From Hermodarchaeum sp048939595 (lineage in GTDB: Archaea > Asgardarchaeota > Hermodarchaeia > Hermodarchaeales > Hermodarchaeaceae): DNA of 64,000 bases. Shown here in pieces: positions 35,892-44,335 of this stretch. The DNA is taken from NCBI GenBank assembly GCA_048939595.1, contig JBHLPI010000002.1, positions 19,012-83,011 of the forward strand. Direction: 5' to 3'. The number at the start of each line of letters is the position of its first letter. Position 1 is the first letter of the stretch. The notes beneath the pieces were generated by a model that was not told the origin of the DNA, made no database searches, and worked only from the letters and a program-made list of their open reading frames with translations. Both the position numbers and the translations under genes were made by a program.

Positions 35892-36317
35892 CACTTGCGT
35901 CACTCTTTGAATCTATCATTCTCTACGCCGCAAAAGCTAGCATTTGGACTAAAAAGTTATTGATACAGTAAATCAAGAAGAAAAACGTGATTTGCTTTTC
36001 GCTAGCTTTGGAGGGTGGTCTCCCCTCCAACAACATCATAATATTCACCTATACCCCTATAAAGCGAAGAAAGAGCCCATCATCATCGTTAGATTTCTTT
36101 TTAATCGCAAAATTAATAATATTTTGAGAATAAAATTCTAAATAACCCATTAAATATCAAAAAGAGCCCAATAAGCCGTTTAAAATGGATTTCATACTGA
36201 ATTGATTAGAAAATAGAACAATAAAATAGGACTTTGTAACATAAAACTCTCCTGAAAATCGCTTTGAGGAACAATCGACATATGCCGATACAGCTTTCGC
36301 ATTGTTGAGGGTCGTAA
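35892..36317. other. AT-rich divergent intergenic region with a perfect hairpin
   Basis: No gene visible in this 426-base divergent region between the MobA-like gene and the first large regulator. TTGGAGGG at 36008-36015 pairs exactly with CCCTCCAA at 36023-36030 around a seven-base loop; there is no T-run on either side. The rest is A+T-rich and contains several possible TATA-like words. It probably holds the promoters for both genes, and the hairpin could be an operator. Confidence 0.4.
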
Positions 36318-37715
36318 ATGCCTGTTATCTCCGATGAATCTCTTAATGCCCTATCAAACCGAATCCTTTCTCGTTTGGATCCGGAAGATCGAAGTTATGC
36401 ATTGAGTTTGATACAGAATATTATAATCTTCATTAAACGAATTCAAGGCCAAAAGATAAGTGAAGAAGAGGAACATTATCCAAGACATCCTCTTTTTTCA
36501 CATTCTGCCCAAAAAGGAGGACAAGACACCGCCAAAACTCTTCTCTACCGGTTACGTCTTGTTGACCAATATCATCTAGACAGAATACAATGCATAATCG
36601 ATGTAGTTATCAGAAATATCCCATTTGGAGGTAAGAAACCCCTTTCATCACGCAAAGCCCAGATACTTTGGCAACTATATCAAAACCCCATGGCCCCCAA
36701 ATATAAATTAGCTAAGCAAATTGGCACAACACCGCGGACCCTTTCAAAAGATATTGCCGAATTAGAAAGAGACTATGCATTTCGAATTTTTACTTCAGTT
36801 GATTCCCATAAATTCCATCTAATTCAGAAAATCATCGTTTTTGAAACAAAATCAATAGCACACACAAGGAAGCTAGCGGATTATGCTACCAATCACCGAG
36901 GCTTTCTTCGATCATTTCGACTTGACCAGGATATGCGTAGAGGTACACTGATTTATCGATACCCAAATCAAAAGGAAGGCAACCAATTGTTCGAAGCGCG
37001 AGTTGACACGCTTTTAGATGAACTGTTTATTGACGTTAATATCACTCAGGTGTTTGGAATACATCAATTCATTTCTTTTGAAATGTATAATCCTTTAACT
37101 TACGATTTTTCAATTGAGCCAGAAATTGTTTCACAAGTTCCCTTTGATTACAGTAAAAGCCATTTGGATACCCTTCCACAGCCCCGTGGGCTTACCTTCA
37201 CCAAACCTTTTTGGTTTGATCAGGCTGATTTCCTTTTAGCCGATACGCTATATTCGTCTGGAACGCTTGCTGACCTCCAATATAAACAACGGCTTCTACG
37301 CAGATATGGAATTGAATATTCTACAAAAACGATTTGGAAGAAACAACAGCGTCTCCGGAAAGAAAACGTCGGTTTTCCTACTATTGAATTACAGATTCCA
37401 GGTTTCGATGAAGATTTGGTTCTAGTTGTATTTTGTACACCAAAAGCCGCTTCATCAATTCGAGCAATTTCTGTTTTTCTTCCATATGTGATGATAATTA
37501 CAACGGATTCTGGTTGTTTGCTACGAATTCAGCGACCAGTCCACACTGCAACACTAACGGGACAACTTATTCGAAAAATACACAACCAAAGAGGCGTGAG
37601 GGATGTGAAACTCCTTCGATATCAAGGCAGACTTCAAACACCCCTATTGCCAGATATTGTACATCGATGGAATACAGACAAACAAAAATGGATGGTACAA
37701 GAAGAAGACATCTGA
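36318..37715 (+). CDS. large two-HTH regulator-like protein, paralogue 1 (465 aa)
   Basis: ATG at 36318 with GAGGGTCG upstream. A helical N-terminal part (residues 1-100: YALSLIQNIIIFIKRIQGQ) precedes a helix-turn-helix at about 113-153 (LSSRKAQILWQLYQNPMAPK, YKLAKQIGTTPRTLSKDIAE). A sensor-like alpha/beta region follows, then a second HTH-like stretch near 325-350 (RRYGIEYSTKTIWKKQQRL) and a second sensor-like half. The order HTH-sensor-HTH-sensor resembles a fused double Lrp-type protein. Two paralogues are in this window (37734 and 42857). No ligand or targets visible. Confidence 0.65.
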   Translation: MPVISDESLNALSNRILSRLDPEDRSYALSLIQNIIIFIKRIQGQKISEEEEHYPRHPLFSHSAQKGGQDTAKTLLYRLRLVDQYHLDRIQCIIDVVIRNIPFGGKKPLSSRKAQILWQLYQNPMAPKYKLAKQIGTTPRTLSKDIAELERDYAFRIFTSVDSHKFHLIQKIIVFETKSIAHTRKLADYATNHRGFLRSFRLDQDMRRGTLIYRYPNQKEGNQLFEARVDTLLDELFIDVNITQVFGIHQFISFEMYNPLTYDFSIEPEIVSQVPFDYSKSHLDTLPQPRGLTFTKPFWFDQADFLLADTLYSSGTLADLQYKQRLLRRYGIEYSTKTIWKKQQRLRKENVGFPTIELQIPGFDEDLVLVVFCTPKAASSIRAISVFLPYVMIITTDSGCLLRIQRPVHTATLTGQLIRKIHNQRGVRDVKLLRYQGRLQTPLLPDIVHRWNTDKQKWMVQEEDI

Positions 37716-37733
37716 TAAGAGGAAAAAGAAACG

Positions 37734-39164
37734 ATGACAAGGATACAAAACCCTTCTCATTCAGCCAATCTAGAACCTGTCATTGACAAGCAATTCATTG
37801 AGAAGCTCATTCATCGATCTGAACCACAAGAAGATCATGAAGATTTGCGCCTTTTTCTCACAAATGTGCTACTTTTTGTAAAACGTGTTGATGGAGTCGA
37901 TTTAACGGATGAGGAGAAGGAATATCCATCTCATTCCCAATTTTCTCATTTGACTTTTCGCAAAGGGCAAAGTACAGCTGAGGGATTGAAATATCGTTTA
38001 GACCTCATTGACCGATATAACATCACCAACGCGCAACGCATAATTAATATCATAGCCTCAACCGCCGTCTCAACTCCTAAGGAGAAACTAAATTCTCGTC
38101 AAATTCGCATAATCGAAGAACTACACAAGAATCCAACCATAGCCCGATATGAACTCGCTAAGAAGCTATCAACAACAGCGCAAATTATCCGTAAAGAACT
38201 AATGCATCTCCGCCAACAATTTTCATTGGCTGTCATCTACAATTTGGATTACAGTAAACTCCGATTAGGTTTATTTGAGATTGATTTTCGGACAAAATCA
38301 CTGGATGCATCTGAGCAACTTGAAAGATTCTACCGGAGAACTCCTCCTATCTTCTTGCGCCGAATAAATTTTGATCACAACTATCGAGATGGTTTCTTTC
38401 ACTATCTTGTCCCGGATCAACCGGCGGGTCATCGAATGTTTGCTGAACGCCTAAAGTGGTTAGATTCAAATTTTCTCGAAGAATCATCAACATTCAAAAT
38501 CGAGAGTCTTCGCATTGATATTTCATTTGAGAATTATAATTTAGTAACTGGCACGTGGATGCTGGATTCTGACTCGTATTCCGTAGGAGTCTTGGAATTT
38601 CTTACAGCTCAGGACAGAGATAGGCTGCCCGCGCGAGAGATGATATTTGGGAGACCGATACGATTTGATCGCACGGATTACATTATAGCTTCTACGCCCT
38701 ACATTTTTGGGGAAAAGCAGCATATCGGGGTCTGCCAAAAGGTGTTAGAACAACATGGATATTCATTATCTAAAAAGACAATTTGGAATCGCGTAAAGAA
38801 GTTGCAACAAGAGGATGTTATGTATCCGTCTGTTTGGTATGATAGTCCTGAGCTTGAAGAACTTGTCAAGTTTAGTATTACGTGCACTCCTGCAGCCTTT
38901 GAACCTATTTATCGACTTCTTTCAATTCTTCCTTATGTCTATTCTGTCCGAACAGACATTGGATTGACCTTTACATTTCACCGACCGAGTCGATGTGCCC
39001 CAATAACAGGTCTATTAGCTGACACCTTTGATAGAATAGATAGTGTTTCGGATATCAAGATTTTTCGGTACGAGCCTACCTTTAGTCCACAGTTGTTTAC
39101 GAAGACCGCGGATCGTTGGGATGAAAGCCGACAACGTTGGCTTCTGAAAAAAGGTGATATCTAA
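37734..39164 (+). CDS. large two-HTH regulator-like protein, paralogue 2 (476 aa)
   Basis: ATG at 37734, 18 bases after the stop of paralogue 1, with GAGG before it, so both are probably one operon. Same plan: N-terminal helical region, HTH near 117-160 (LNSRQIRIIEELHKNPTIAR, YELAKKLSTTAQIIRKELMH), sensor half, HTH near 335-360 (LEQHGYSLSKKTIWNRVKKL) and second sensor half ending in WDESRQRWLLKKGDI. This end matches WNTDKQKWMVQEEDI in paralogue 1. Divergence is large enough for different targets. Confidence 0.65.
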   Translation: MTRIQNPSHSANLEPVIDKQFIEKLIHRSEPQEDHEDLRLFLTNVLLFVKRVDGVDLTDEEKEYPSHSQFSHLTFRKGQSTAEGLKYRLDLIDRYNITNAQRIINIIASTAVSTPKEKLNSRQIRIIEELHKNPTIARYELAKKLSTTAQIIRKELMHLRQQFSLAVIYNLDYSKLRLGLFEIDFRTKSLDASEQLERFYRRTPPIFLRRINFDHNYRDGFFHYLVPDQPAGHRMFAERLKWLDSNFLEESSTFKIESLRIDISFENYNLVTGTWMLDSDSYSVGVLEFLTAQDRDRLPAREMIFGRPIRFDRTDYIIASTPYIFGEKQHIGVCQKVLEQHGYSLSKKTIWNRVKKLQQEDVMYPSVWYDSPELEELVKFSITCTPAAFEPIYRLLSILPYVYSVRTDIGLTFTFHRPSRCAPITGLLADTFDRIDSVSDIKIFRYEPTFSPQLFTKTADRWDESRQRWLLKKGDI

Positions 39165-39174
39165 TCGAAGTGGT

Positions 39175-40071
39175 TCAGGATGATTCCTGCATAATTGAGA
39201 AGAAGTGGTCTACCAATTCTTTGGCAATATTGGTATCTATGACTTGTTGTAAGCCTTGCCATCCACTGCTACTATTGACCTCAGTGACTATCAGTCCTTT
39301 TTCAGTTTCTAAAATATCGACACCGGTATATTCGAGTCCAATTGTCTTAGCACATTTCACTGCAAGTTCTTCTAATTCTTGAGTTAGAGGACAAGGTTGT
39401 GGTTTAGCGCCTTGCCGCAGTGCACTTTTCCATGAATCTCCAATACGGGTCATAGCCCCAATGGCTCTATTTCCAATTACGAATACACGGATATCCTGAT
39501 TTCCATGTTCGAGATATTCTTGAATGTACATAACATAACGGTTCGCTTCTAATGACCGAAAGACACGACGAGCTATTTCATGATCGCTTACCCTAGTCAT
39601 TCCCACACCACCAGAGCCAAAGAGCGGTTTGACAACAACATCCTTGTATTGTCGAAAAGCACGAAGTGCATCACGCGTGTATTGCGTTACGGTGGTTCTG
39701 GGAACTGGAAGTCCAGCAAATTCAAGCAATCGTAATGTATAGTATTTGTCCACAGCCTTCTCAATGGCATGGGGACGATTCATAAAAGGAATCCCAAGCC
39801 TTTCAAGACAGTGCAGTGTGTCCATTCGTAGAATCACTTGCTCCAATGAGCCCCCTGGTACGGCACGTGTGAATACGCCTTGTAGAGTTGTCAGGTCTTC
39901 TTTTTTGTACTGAACTCGAGGATGCTTCCCCCCCACACGGACGATCGTTTCGGTAACATCAAATAGAACACATTCAGTGCCCTTGTGCTGAATCTCGTTT
40001 ACAACGCGGCTAGTCTCCCATCCTTCTGGTTCGGCTGAAGCAACTCCCACACGCTGAATCTGTTTAACCAT
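39175..40071 (-). CDS. RimK-like ATP-grasp ligase (CofF/MptN type)
   Basis: The ATG at 40071 (MVKQIQRVGVAS) lies nine bases after the cofE stop, with GGTGAG upstream. The ATP-grasp core is present: DVVVKPLFGSGGVGMTRV (ATP loop), YIQEYLEHGNQDIRVFVIGN, and VDILETEKGLIVTEVNSSSG with the metal-binding E-x-N. This is the branch that adds alpha-linked glutamate to F420 (CofF) or to tetrahydromethanopterin (MptN). Coupling to cofE speaks for CofF; the C1 pathway genes here could equally suit MptN. Confidence 0.85.
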   Translation of the reverse strand: MVKQIQRVGVASAEPEGWETSRVVNEIQHKGTECVLFDVTETIVRVGGKHPRVQYKKEDLTTLQGVFTRAVPGGSLEQVILRMDTLHCLERLGIPFMNRPHAIEKAVDKYYTLRLLEFAGLPVPRTTVTQYTRDALRAFRQYKDVVVKPLFGSGGVGMTRVSDHEIARRVFRSLEANRYVMYIQEYLEHGNQDIRVFVIGNRAIGAMTRIGDSWKSALRQGAKPQPCPLTQELEELAVKCAKTIGLEYTGVDILETEKGLIVTEVNSSSGWQGLQQVIDTNIAKELVDHFFSIMQESS

Positions 40072-40079
40072 GATTTCAC

Positions 40080-40859
40080 TCACCGTCGAAAGAGATCCCG
40101 ATCAGGTTCTCGAACTAGCATCTGAGCTGAACCTAGCCCCTTTTCAAAGTCATATCCACGAATCACAATCACTGCGTTTCCTTCATTGGCTTCGCCCATA
40201 AGTAATTCCGCGGCGGAAGCCAGCTCATCAGCCACTGCAACCTTAGTCGATCGAAGCTCATATCCAAACAAATCTGTGAGTCCTATGTAACTTTTCACAG
40301 GAAGAAATCCCGCAACTCCAATGGCGATATTGATGGATCCTTCGCGGAAAGGTCGCCCATGCGTATCAGAAATGATAATGGCGACCTCAATGTCTAATTG
40401 GTTTCTTATGGTCTGGCGAATACGCTCAGCTGAAGCATCGGGATTTTCTGGGAGAAGGGTTACACAATCAGAGTCGGGTACGTTGGACGAATCGACCCCT
40501 GCATTAGCACATACATATCCATGAGTGGTTTCCACAATAAGATGCCCTTGTTCAGCACGGATGACTCGAGTAGCCTCCTGTAAAATCACTTCAACGAGTT
40601 CAGGCCGTTTATCCAGCTTATCCGCTAGCGCCAGGGCTTCTGCAGAAGGCTTAACATGAGAAAGGTTAACAGTCCGTCCCTCTGCTCGTGAGATGATAGT
40701 CTGTGCAATGACTAAGATATCGCCGGAATATAATGCGAAGCCACTGTCCGTACTAGCTTGACAAATGCGATTACCAACATCATCACTATGATGAATGAGC
40801 CCTAACTTAGGTAGAACATGAACGGAATATGACGAGGGAAGAGTTGTGGGTGAAGGCAT
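40080..40859 (-). CDS. cofE: coenzyme F420-0:L-glutamate ligase
   Basis: Full-length (259 residues) GTP-dependent gamma-glutamyl ligase. Conserved segments are GDILVIAQTIISRAEGRTVN, GYVCANAGVDSSNVPD, LLPENPDASAERIRQTI, IIISDTHGRPFREGSINIAI and GYELRSTKVAVADELASAAE. It adds the first one or two glutamates to F420-0 in the cytoplasm. The adjacent alpha-ligase gene finishes or modifies the tail. No other cof genes in the window. Confidence 0.93.
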   Translation of the reverse strand: MPSPTTLPSSYSVHVLPKLGLIHHSDDVGNRICQASTDSGFALYSGDILVIAQTIISRAEGRTVNLSHVKPSAEALALADKLDKRPELVEVILQEATRVIRAEQGHLIVETTHGYVCANAGVDSSNVPDSDCVTLLPENPDASAERIRQTIRNQLDIEVAIIISDTHGRPFREGSINIAIGVAGFLPVKSYIGLTDLFGYELRSTKVAVADELASAAELLMGEANEGNAVIVIRGYDFEKGLGSAQMLVREPDRDLFRR

Positions 40860-40997
40860 ATTCAGGTCATTCGGGAATTCAGTGTCACCCGCTTAAGAGT
40901 GTGCCGACAGCGAAGAAGGAAAGTTATAAAGACGAGAACTACAGCTGCAATCTTATCAATCGACCAACTTAGTCGGTCAAGCACTTCGAGCGTGGAA

Positions 40998-41609
40998 GAA
41001 ATGCCTGAGAAATTCATTAAATACCATATTCAAAAGGACCAACTTGTCCGCGTCCCTCAAAATTACCTAAACGAGTTCGGAACAGGTGACGTATACCTAG
41101 TTGACACCGGACCCATCATTTACTCATGGATTGGGAACAAGTCCACACCTGATGAACAATTCATTGGAGCGGTTACCGCGGTATGGAAAGACCAAGATCG
41201 AAAGGGAACCGCAAAACTTGTTACGGTTCATGAAGGAGAAGAACCCAGAGCGTTTTTAGAATTATTCAGTGATAAGATTGTAGTAACCGAGCAAGATACT
41301 GAGGGGATTCTGAAACGTGTCGCACTCAAACAACACGAGTTCAAACTTTTCCGTGTACACATCGAAGATGAATTGAAAATGTTTTACGAAGTTGAACGCG
41401 ATAAAGACTCTCTTGATACAGGTGATGTCTTTCTTTTAGATACATACAATAAAATCTACATTTGGCGAGGAAAAGGATCCACCGCCTTCGAACGCTGGGA
41501 AGGCATGCGAATAGCTGAAGGATATGATGGCCAACGAGCAGGACATCAAGAAGTCATTATCGTTGAAGAGGGAGAAGAACCCAAAGAATTCATCAAACTC
41601 CTCAAGTAA
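40998..41609 (+). CDS. two-domain gelsolin-like protein (2DGel type), 203 aa
   Basis: The ATG at 40998 (MPEKFIKYHIQKDQLVRVPQ) follows GTGGAAG; upstream codons look non-coding. Two gelsolin repeats of about 100 residues are visible. The first contains GTGDVYLVDTGPIIYSWIGN, the second DTGDVFLLDTYNKIYIWRGK, each ending in VHEGEEPRAFLELF / VEEGEEPKEFIKLL. The G-D-V-(Y/F)-(L)-(V/L)-D-x(4)-I-Y-x-W-x-G signature and the E-G-x-E-P-x-x-F strand are diagnostic. Gelsolins bind, cap and sever actin in a Ca2+-dependent way. Two-repeat forms are known from Asgard archaea, where they act on actin filaments. TATA-like GTTATAAAG lies near 40923-40931. Confidence 0.9.
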   Translation, partial: EMPEKFIKYHIQKDQLVRVPQNYLNEFGTGDVYLVDTGPIIYSWIGNKSTPDEQFIGAVTAVWKDQDRKGTAKLVTVHEGEEPRAFLELFSDKIVVTEQDTEGILKRVALKQHEFKLFRVHIEDELKMFYEVERDKDSLDTGDVFLLDTYNKIYIWRGKGSTAFERWEGMRIAEGYDGQRAGHQEVIIVEEGEEPKEFIKLLK

Positions 41610-41751
41610 CAATCACACCAAAAACTAGAGAGGTAACCAAGAAGGGGGAAGAAACCCCAAGTTCGATAATAATACAGTAGGCCCCAGAGCCCCTCTTGGT
41701 CAATTTGCCGCTGGACCTTTTTTTCTCAATCCCGAGGAAAGCCAGTTTAAA

Positions 41752-41809
41752 CCAGTCGAACTCTGTCCCAGTGCAGGCGAGAAACACTGGGACAGAGCCC
41801 TATGACTGG
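41752..41809. terminator. large hairpin between convergent genes
   Basis: CTCTGTCCCAGTG (41761-41773) pairs perfectly with CACTGGGACAGAG (41785-41797), and an outer CCAGTC/GACTGG pair (41752-41757 with 41804-41809) extends it. It ends directly at the 3' end of the minus-strand operon. No T-run. Position between convergent genes suggests a bidirectional end signal. A second, weaker inverted pair, ACCAAGA...GGGG with CCCC..TCTTGGT, lies in 41635-41702. Confidence 0.5.
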
Positions 41810-42157
41810 TTAGGTGGCATCATCGAGGACTAAGCTAACGAATTTACCCAATCGACCTGTGTGCTGGATGGCATTCTTGAGCCGGGCCTCGTGCGATTCC
41901 TTTTTGACGAGAAGATGATTCTCTCGCACGACGACGAGTTCGGTGAGAAGATCATAGAGCCGACGTAATTCCATTCGATCGACTTGCTGAGAAAGGCGTT
42001 CCAGGAGGCGGAACACGTCGTTCATCTCAACCTTCTCAAGCTGGTCAATAGAGTCCGTGACATTTTGCGACCGCAAAAAGGACCGGGCTAGGCGTAAAAC
42101 TGGGTCGCTATTGTCATCTGTCCCTGTGGTCACGGCAATTCCCCTCAGTGTCGCCAT
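41810..42157 (-). CDS. helical hypothetical protein, 115 aa
   Basis: The ATG at 42157 is one base after the stop of the gene upstream, with GGGGGTG before it; a much longer frame would overlap that gene. The protein is nearly all helical with strong charge alternation (DSIDQLEKVEMNDVFRLLER, MELRRLYDLLTELVVVRENH). No catalytic motif or membrane segment. Probably works with the partner encoded at 42159-42422. Family unknown. Confidence 0.6.
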   Translation of the reverse strand: MATLRGIAVTTGTDDNSDPVLRLARSFLRSQNVTDSIDQLEKVEMNDVFRLLERLSQQVDRMELRRLYDLLTELVVVRENHLLVKKESHEARLKNAIQHTGRLGKFVSLVLDDAT

Positions 42158-42158
42158 A

Positions 42159-42422
42159 CTAAGCACCCCCAATGCTAGCGACGCTTGAGACTTCATGACC
42201 AGCCGGCTCAACGCGGACACGCACTCCTGCTGGAGTAGCTTCCACGGTGATCCGACCACTAAGACCACAGGTATCCTTGACTAATTCTAGTAACAAGCTA
42301 CCAATCGCTCCGATTTCACGAAGGTCTTCACTTCCCGTCTTTGGGGTAATGTCGATATCGATTGGGTGGGCGTCAATGACGCTTACAATTCGCTGGGTTC
42401 CTTCCATTATTTCTGTAGCCAC
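42159..42422 (-). CDS. small alpha/beta hypothetical protein, 87 aa
   Basis: GTG at 42422, with AGGTGGAG six bases upstream, is the best start. The protein shows strand-helix-strand order: QRIVSVIDAHPIDIDITPK, REIGAIGSLLLELVKDTCGL, and GRITVEATPAGVRVRVEP. The last segment resembles a beta hairpin. No recognised family. It is coupled by a one-base spacing (TAG T ATG) with the helical gene downstream, so a two-protein complex is likely. Confidence 0.6.
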   Translation of the reverse strand: MATEIMEGTQRIVSVIDAHPIDIDITPKTGSEDLREIGAIGSLLLELVKDTCGLSGRITVEATPAGVRVRVEPAGHEVSSVASIGGA

Positions 42423-42856
42423 TTTTTTCTCCACCTTTCTAAACACAAGTGGGAAAAACATCAGAATGTGAGCCCAATACCGTGTTGATTAATGATCGAC
42501 TGAGCAAGCCATCTCAGTCAGTCTTTAGTACGGAAACGGATTCGTTGCGTGCGGTTCCATTGTTCGGTTTTCACATCCGGTGGGTTTTTCCCTTGCGAGT
42601 GTGTTTGCTGGAATCTAATACAATCAATGTGCAGCAGCCTTTATATGGGGGTTCATGGAGCGGGTAACGGAGCTGACAAAAAAGCCGAATCGGCGAACAG
42701 AGAACGGGTAATCGCATGTTGTCACTTAAACTCTGTTGGGTTCACGTTTTTGTCTAACAGAGAATTAAGTCCGCTTCTAAATTTGTGCTTTTTCGTCAAA
42801 AGGAAACTTTTTATGCCATAATCTTTCTTTCTGACGATGGTGTGGCGCGCGTGGCA
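42423..42856. other. intergenic region, divergent promoters
   Basis: 434 bases without a gene I can support. TTTATATGG near 42640 is TATA-like on the plus strand but has no good gene at the right distance. CTTTTTATG near 42808 is about 40-50 bases before the ATG of the next regulator gene and is the likelier plus-strand promoter. The minus-strand operon promoter should lie in 42430-42480. Confidence 0.35.
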
Positions 42857-44278
42857 ATGGCAGCGGATGCATGGGATTTGCTCAACACTCTGAAGGGCAA
42901 TATTCAGTCCTCGATGCGCCCAAGCGAGGAACTTCTTGAAGTAACACAATTACTCGATAATCTCCGAGTATATTCTAAGCGAGTTAAGGGTATACCCCTA
43001 ACTCATGAAGACTATGAGCTGGTTCCCCACAGATATTTTGACGGATTATCAACAGCACCACGCGAGCGGATTTACAATTCTCTTGTCCGTCGTCTAAAAG
43101 TAATCTTGCGGTTCAATATCACATCATATGAAAAGGTTTCCCGTGATTTACTTCGTGGCTTAGTAACTGATGAAACAGAGAGACTAAATGGAAGAGAGCT
43201 TCGACTACTTAGTATACTTTATCAGCGTCCAAAAACTCCTCAGGCACAGGTGGCAAAGGAACTCAAAATTAGTATGCCAACTATGAGAAAAGATCTCAAA
43301 GTTTTAGAAGAAAAAATTGGGTTACGCTTCGCCAATCTTGTGGATTGGGGCAGATTCAAGCTAAGACATTATGGTATCTTCTTTGTTACAAAGGGGGTTG
43401 ATCTTTCTAAACGGGTTCAAGCCATCTTCAACAATGAGATGTCGACCTATCTGACTACAGCTGTTTTCGATACTACCTTTCGGCGAGGGTTTGTTGGTTT
43501 TCGAATTCCAGATCAAGGAAAACCAGTTCAACTATTCCTTGACCAGATACAATTTTTGGATGACGAGTTCTTCGAAATATGTCAGATTCATGAGATTCAG
43601 AAGTATTATCAAGCGATATGCTTCGACCATTTTGATTATGAGTCCAGTACCTGGTTAATTGAAGGCGATGTGTCTTCTATGGGACTACTCAATTTCGTCC
43701 GGGAAAATTGGGCTGTTCTACCGAAGCCACGGGGATTATCCAATACATTAGCACGTTCCTTTGATCAGTTGGACTATTATCTTGCTTGTTTTCTCATTGG
43801 TGATGGTCGGGCCAATATGAAGAAAATACTTCAACGATTAAGTGCTAGAGGAATAGAAGCTCCGCGAACAACAGTTTCAACGCGGAAAACTCGCTTAAGT
43901 AAGGAAAAGACATTAGAACCATATTTTATTTTTTCAACACCACAATTACCTTTCTTTATCACGTTTGCTATTCGGTGTGAACCTCACATCGCTGAGCAGA
44001 TTGTTGTTGCTGTTGCCCAGATGCCATTGGCTTTTGCTACAATCTCGAATATCGGGTGCGTTGTGAATGTCCAAGTGCCTTCTCGAAGCTTGGGTCAGAT
44101 TCTAAATCTTCTTTCATTGACACACCAGGAAGATGATGTTCATGAGGTTTGGCAGATGCAGCAGTATAAGAACGTTGGATCTGTAGACCCAGCTAATATT
44201 GCTCCGAAGTGGAATGGTTCGTATTGGAATTGGTCCGAAGAAGAATTCACCATTCCCTCATTTGGGCGCGAATATTAG
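42857..44278 (+). CDS. large two-HTH regulator-like protein, paralogue 3 (473 aa)
   Basis: The start is taken at ATG 42857 (MAADAWDLLNTLKGNIQSSM) because the paralogues begin with the same helical region and a TATA-like word lies upstream; a longer start at 42785 is possible but runs over that word. HTH near 110-160: LNGRELRLLSILYQRPKTPQ and AQVAKELKISMPTMRKDLKV. A second HTH-like stretch lies near 335-365 (LQRLSARGIEAPRTTVSTRK). The end W-N-x-S-Y-W-N-W-S-E-E-E matches the tail W...W...(E/D)I of the other two. It precedes the nucleotidyltransferase-like pair by 57 bases. Confidence 0.65.
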   Translation: MAADAWDLLNTLKGNIQSSMRPSEELLEVTQLLDNLRVYSKRVKGIPLTHEDYELVPHRYFDGLSTAPRERIYNSLVRRLKVILRFNITSYEKVSRDLLRGLVTDETERLNGRELRLLSILYQRPKTPQAQVAKELKISMPTMRKDLKVLEEKIGLRFANLVDWGRFKLRHYGIFFVTKGVDLSKRVQAIFNNEMSTYLTTAVFDTTFRRGFVGFRIPDQGKPVQLFLDQIQFLDDEFFEICQIHEIQKYYQAICFDHFDYESSTWLIEGDVSSMGLLNFVRENWAVLPKPRGLSNTLARSFDQLDYYLACFLIGDGRANMKKILQRLSARGIEAPRTTVSTRKTRLSKEKTLEPYFIFSTPQLPFFITFAIRCEPHIAEQIVVAVAQMPLAFATISNIGCVVNVQVPSRSLGQILNLLSLTHQEDDVHEVWQMQQYKNVGSVDPANIAPKWNGSYWNWSEEEFTIPSFGREY

Positions 44279-44335
44279 ACCACCTTTGCGAAAGGATTTT
44301 GTTTCATTGAACCTATTCTATGAGTCCTTTCCTAA

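Noticed and set aside
42549..42821. 90-codon frame between the small gene pair and the third regulator
   Set aside because: Cysteine-rich, irregular sequence without ribosome site; it spans the likely promoter of the regulator gene.
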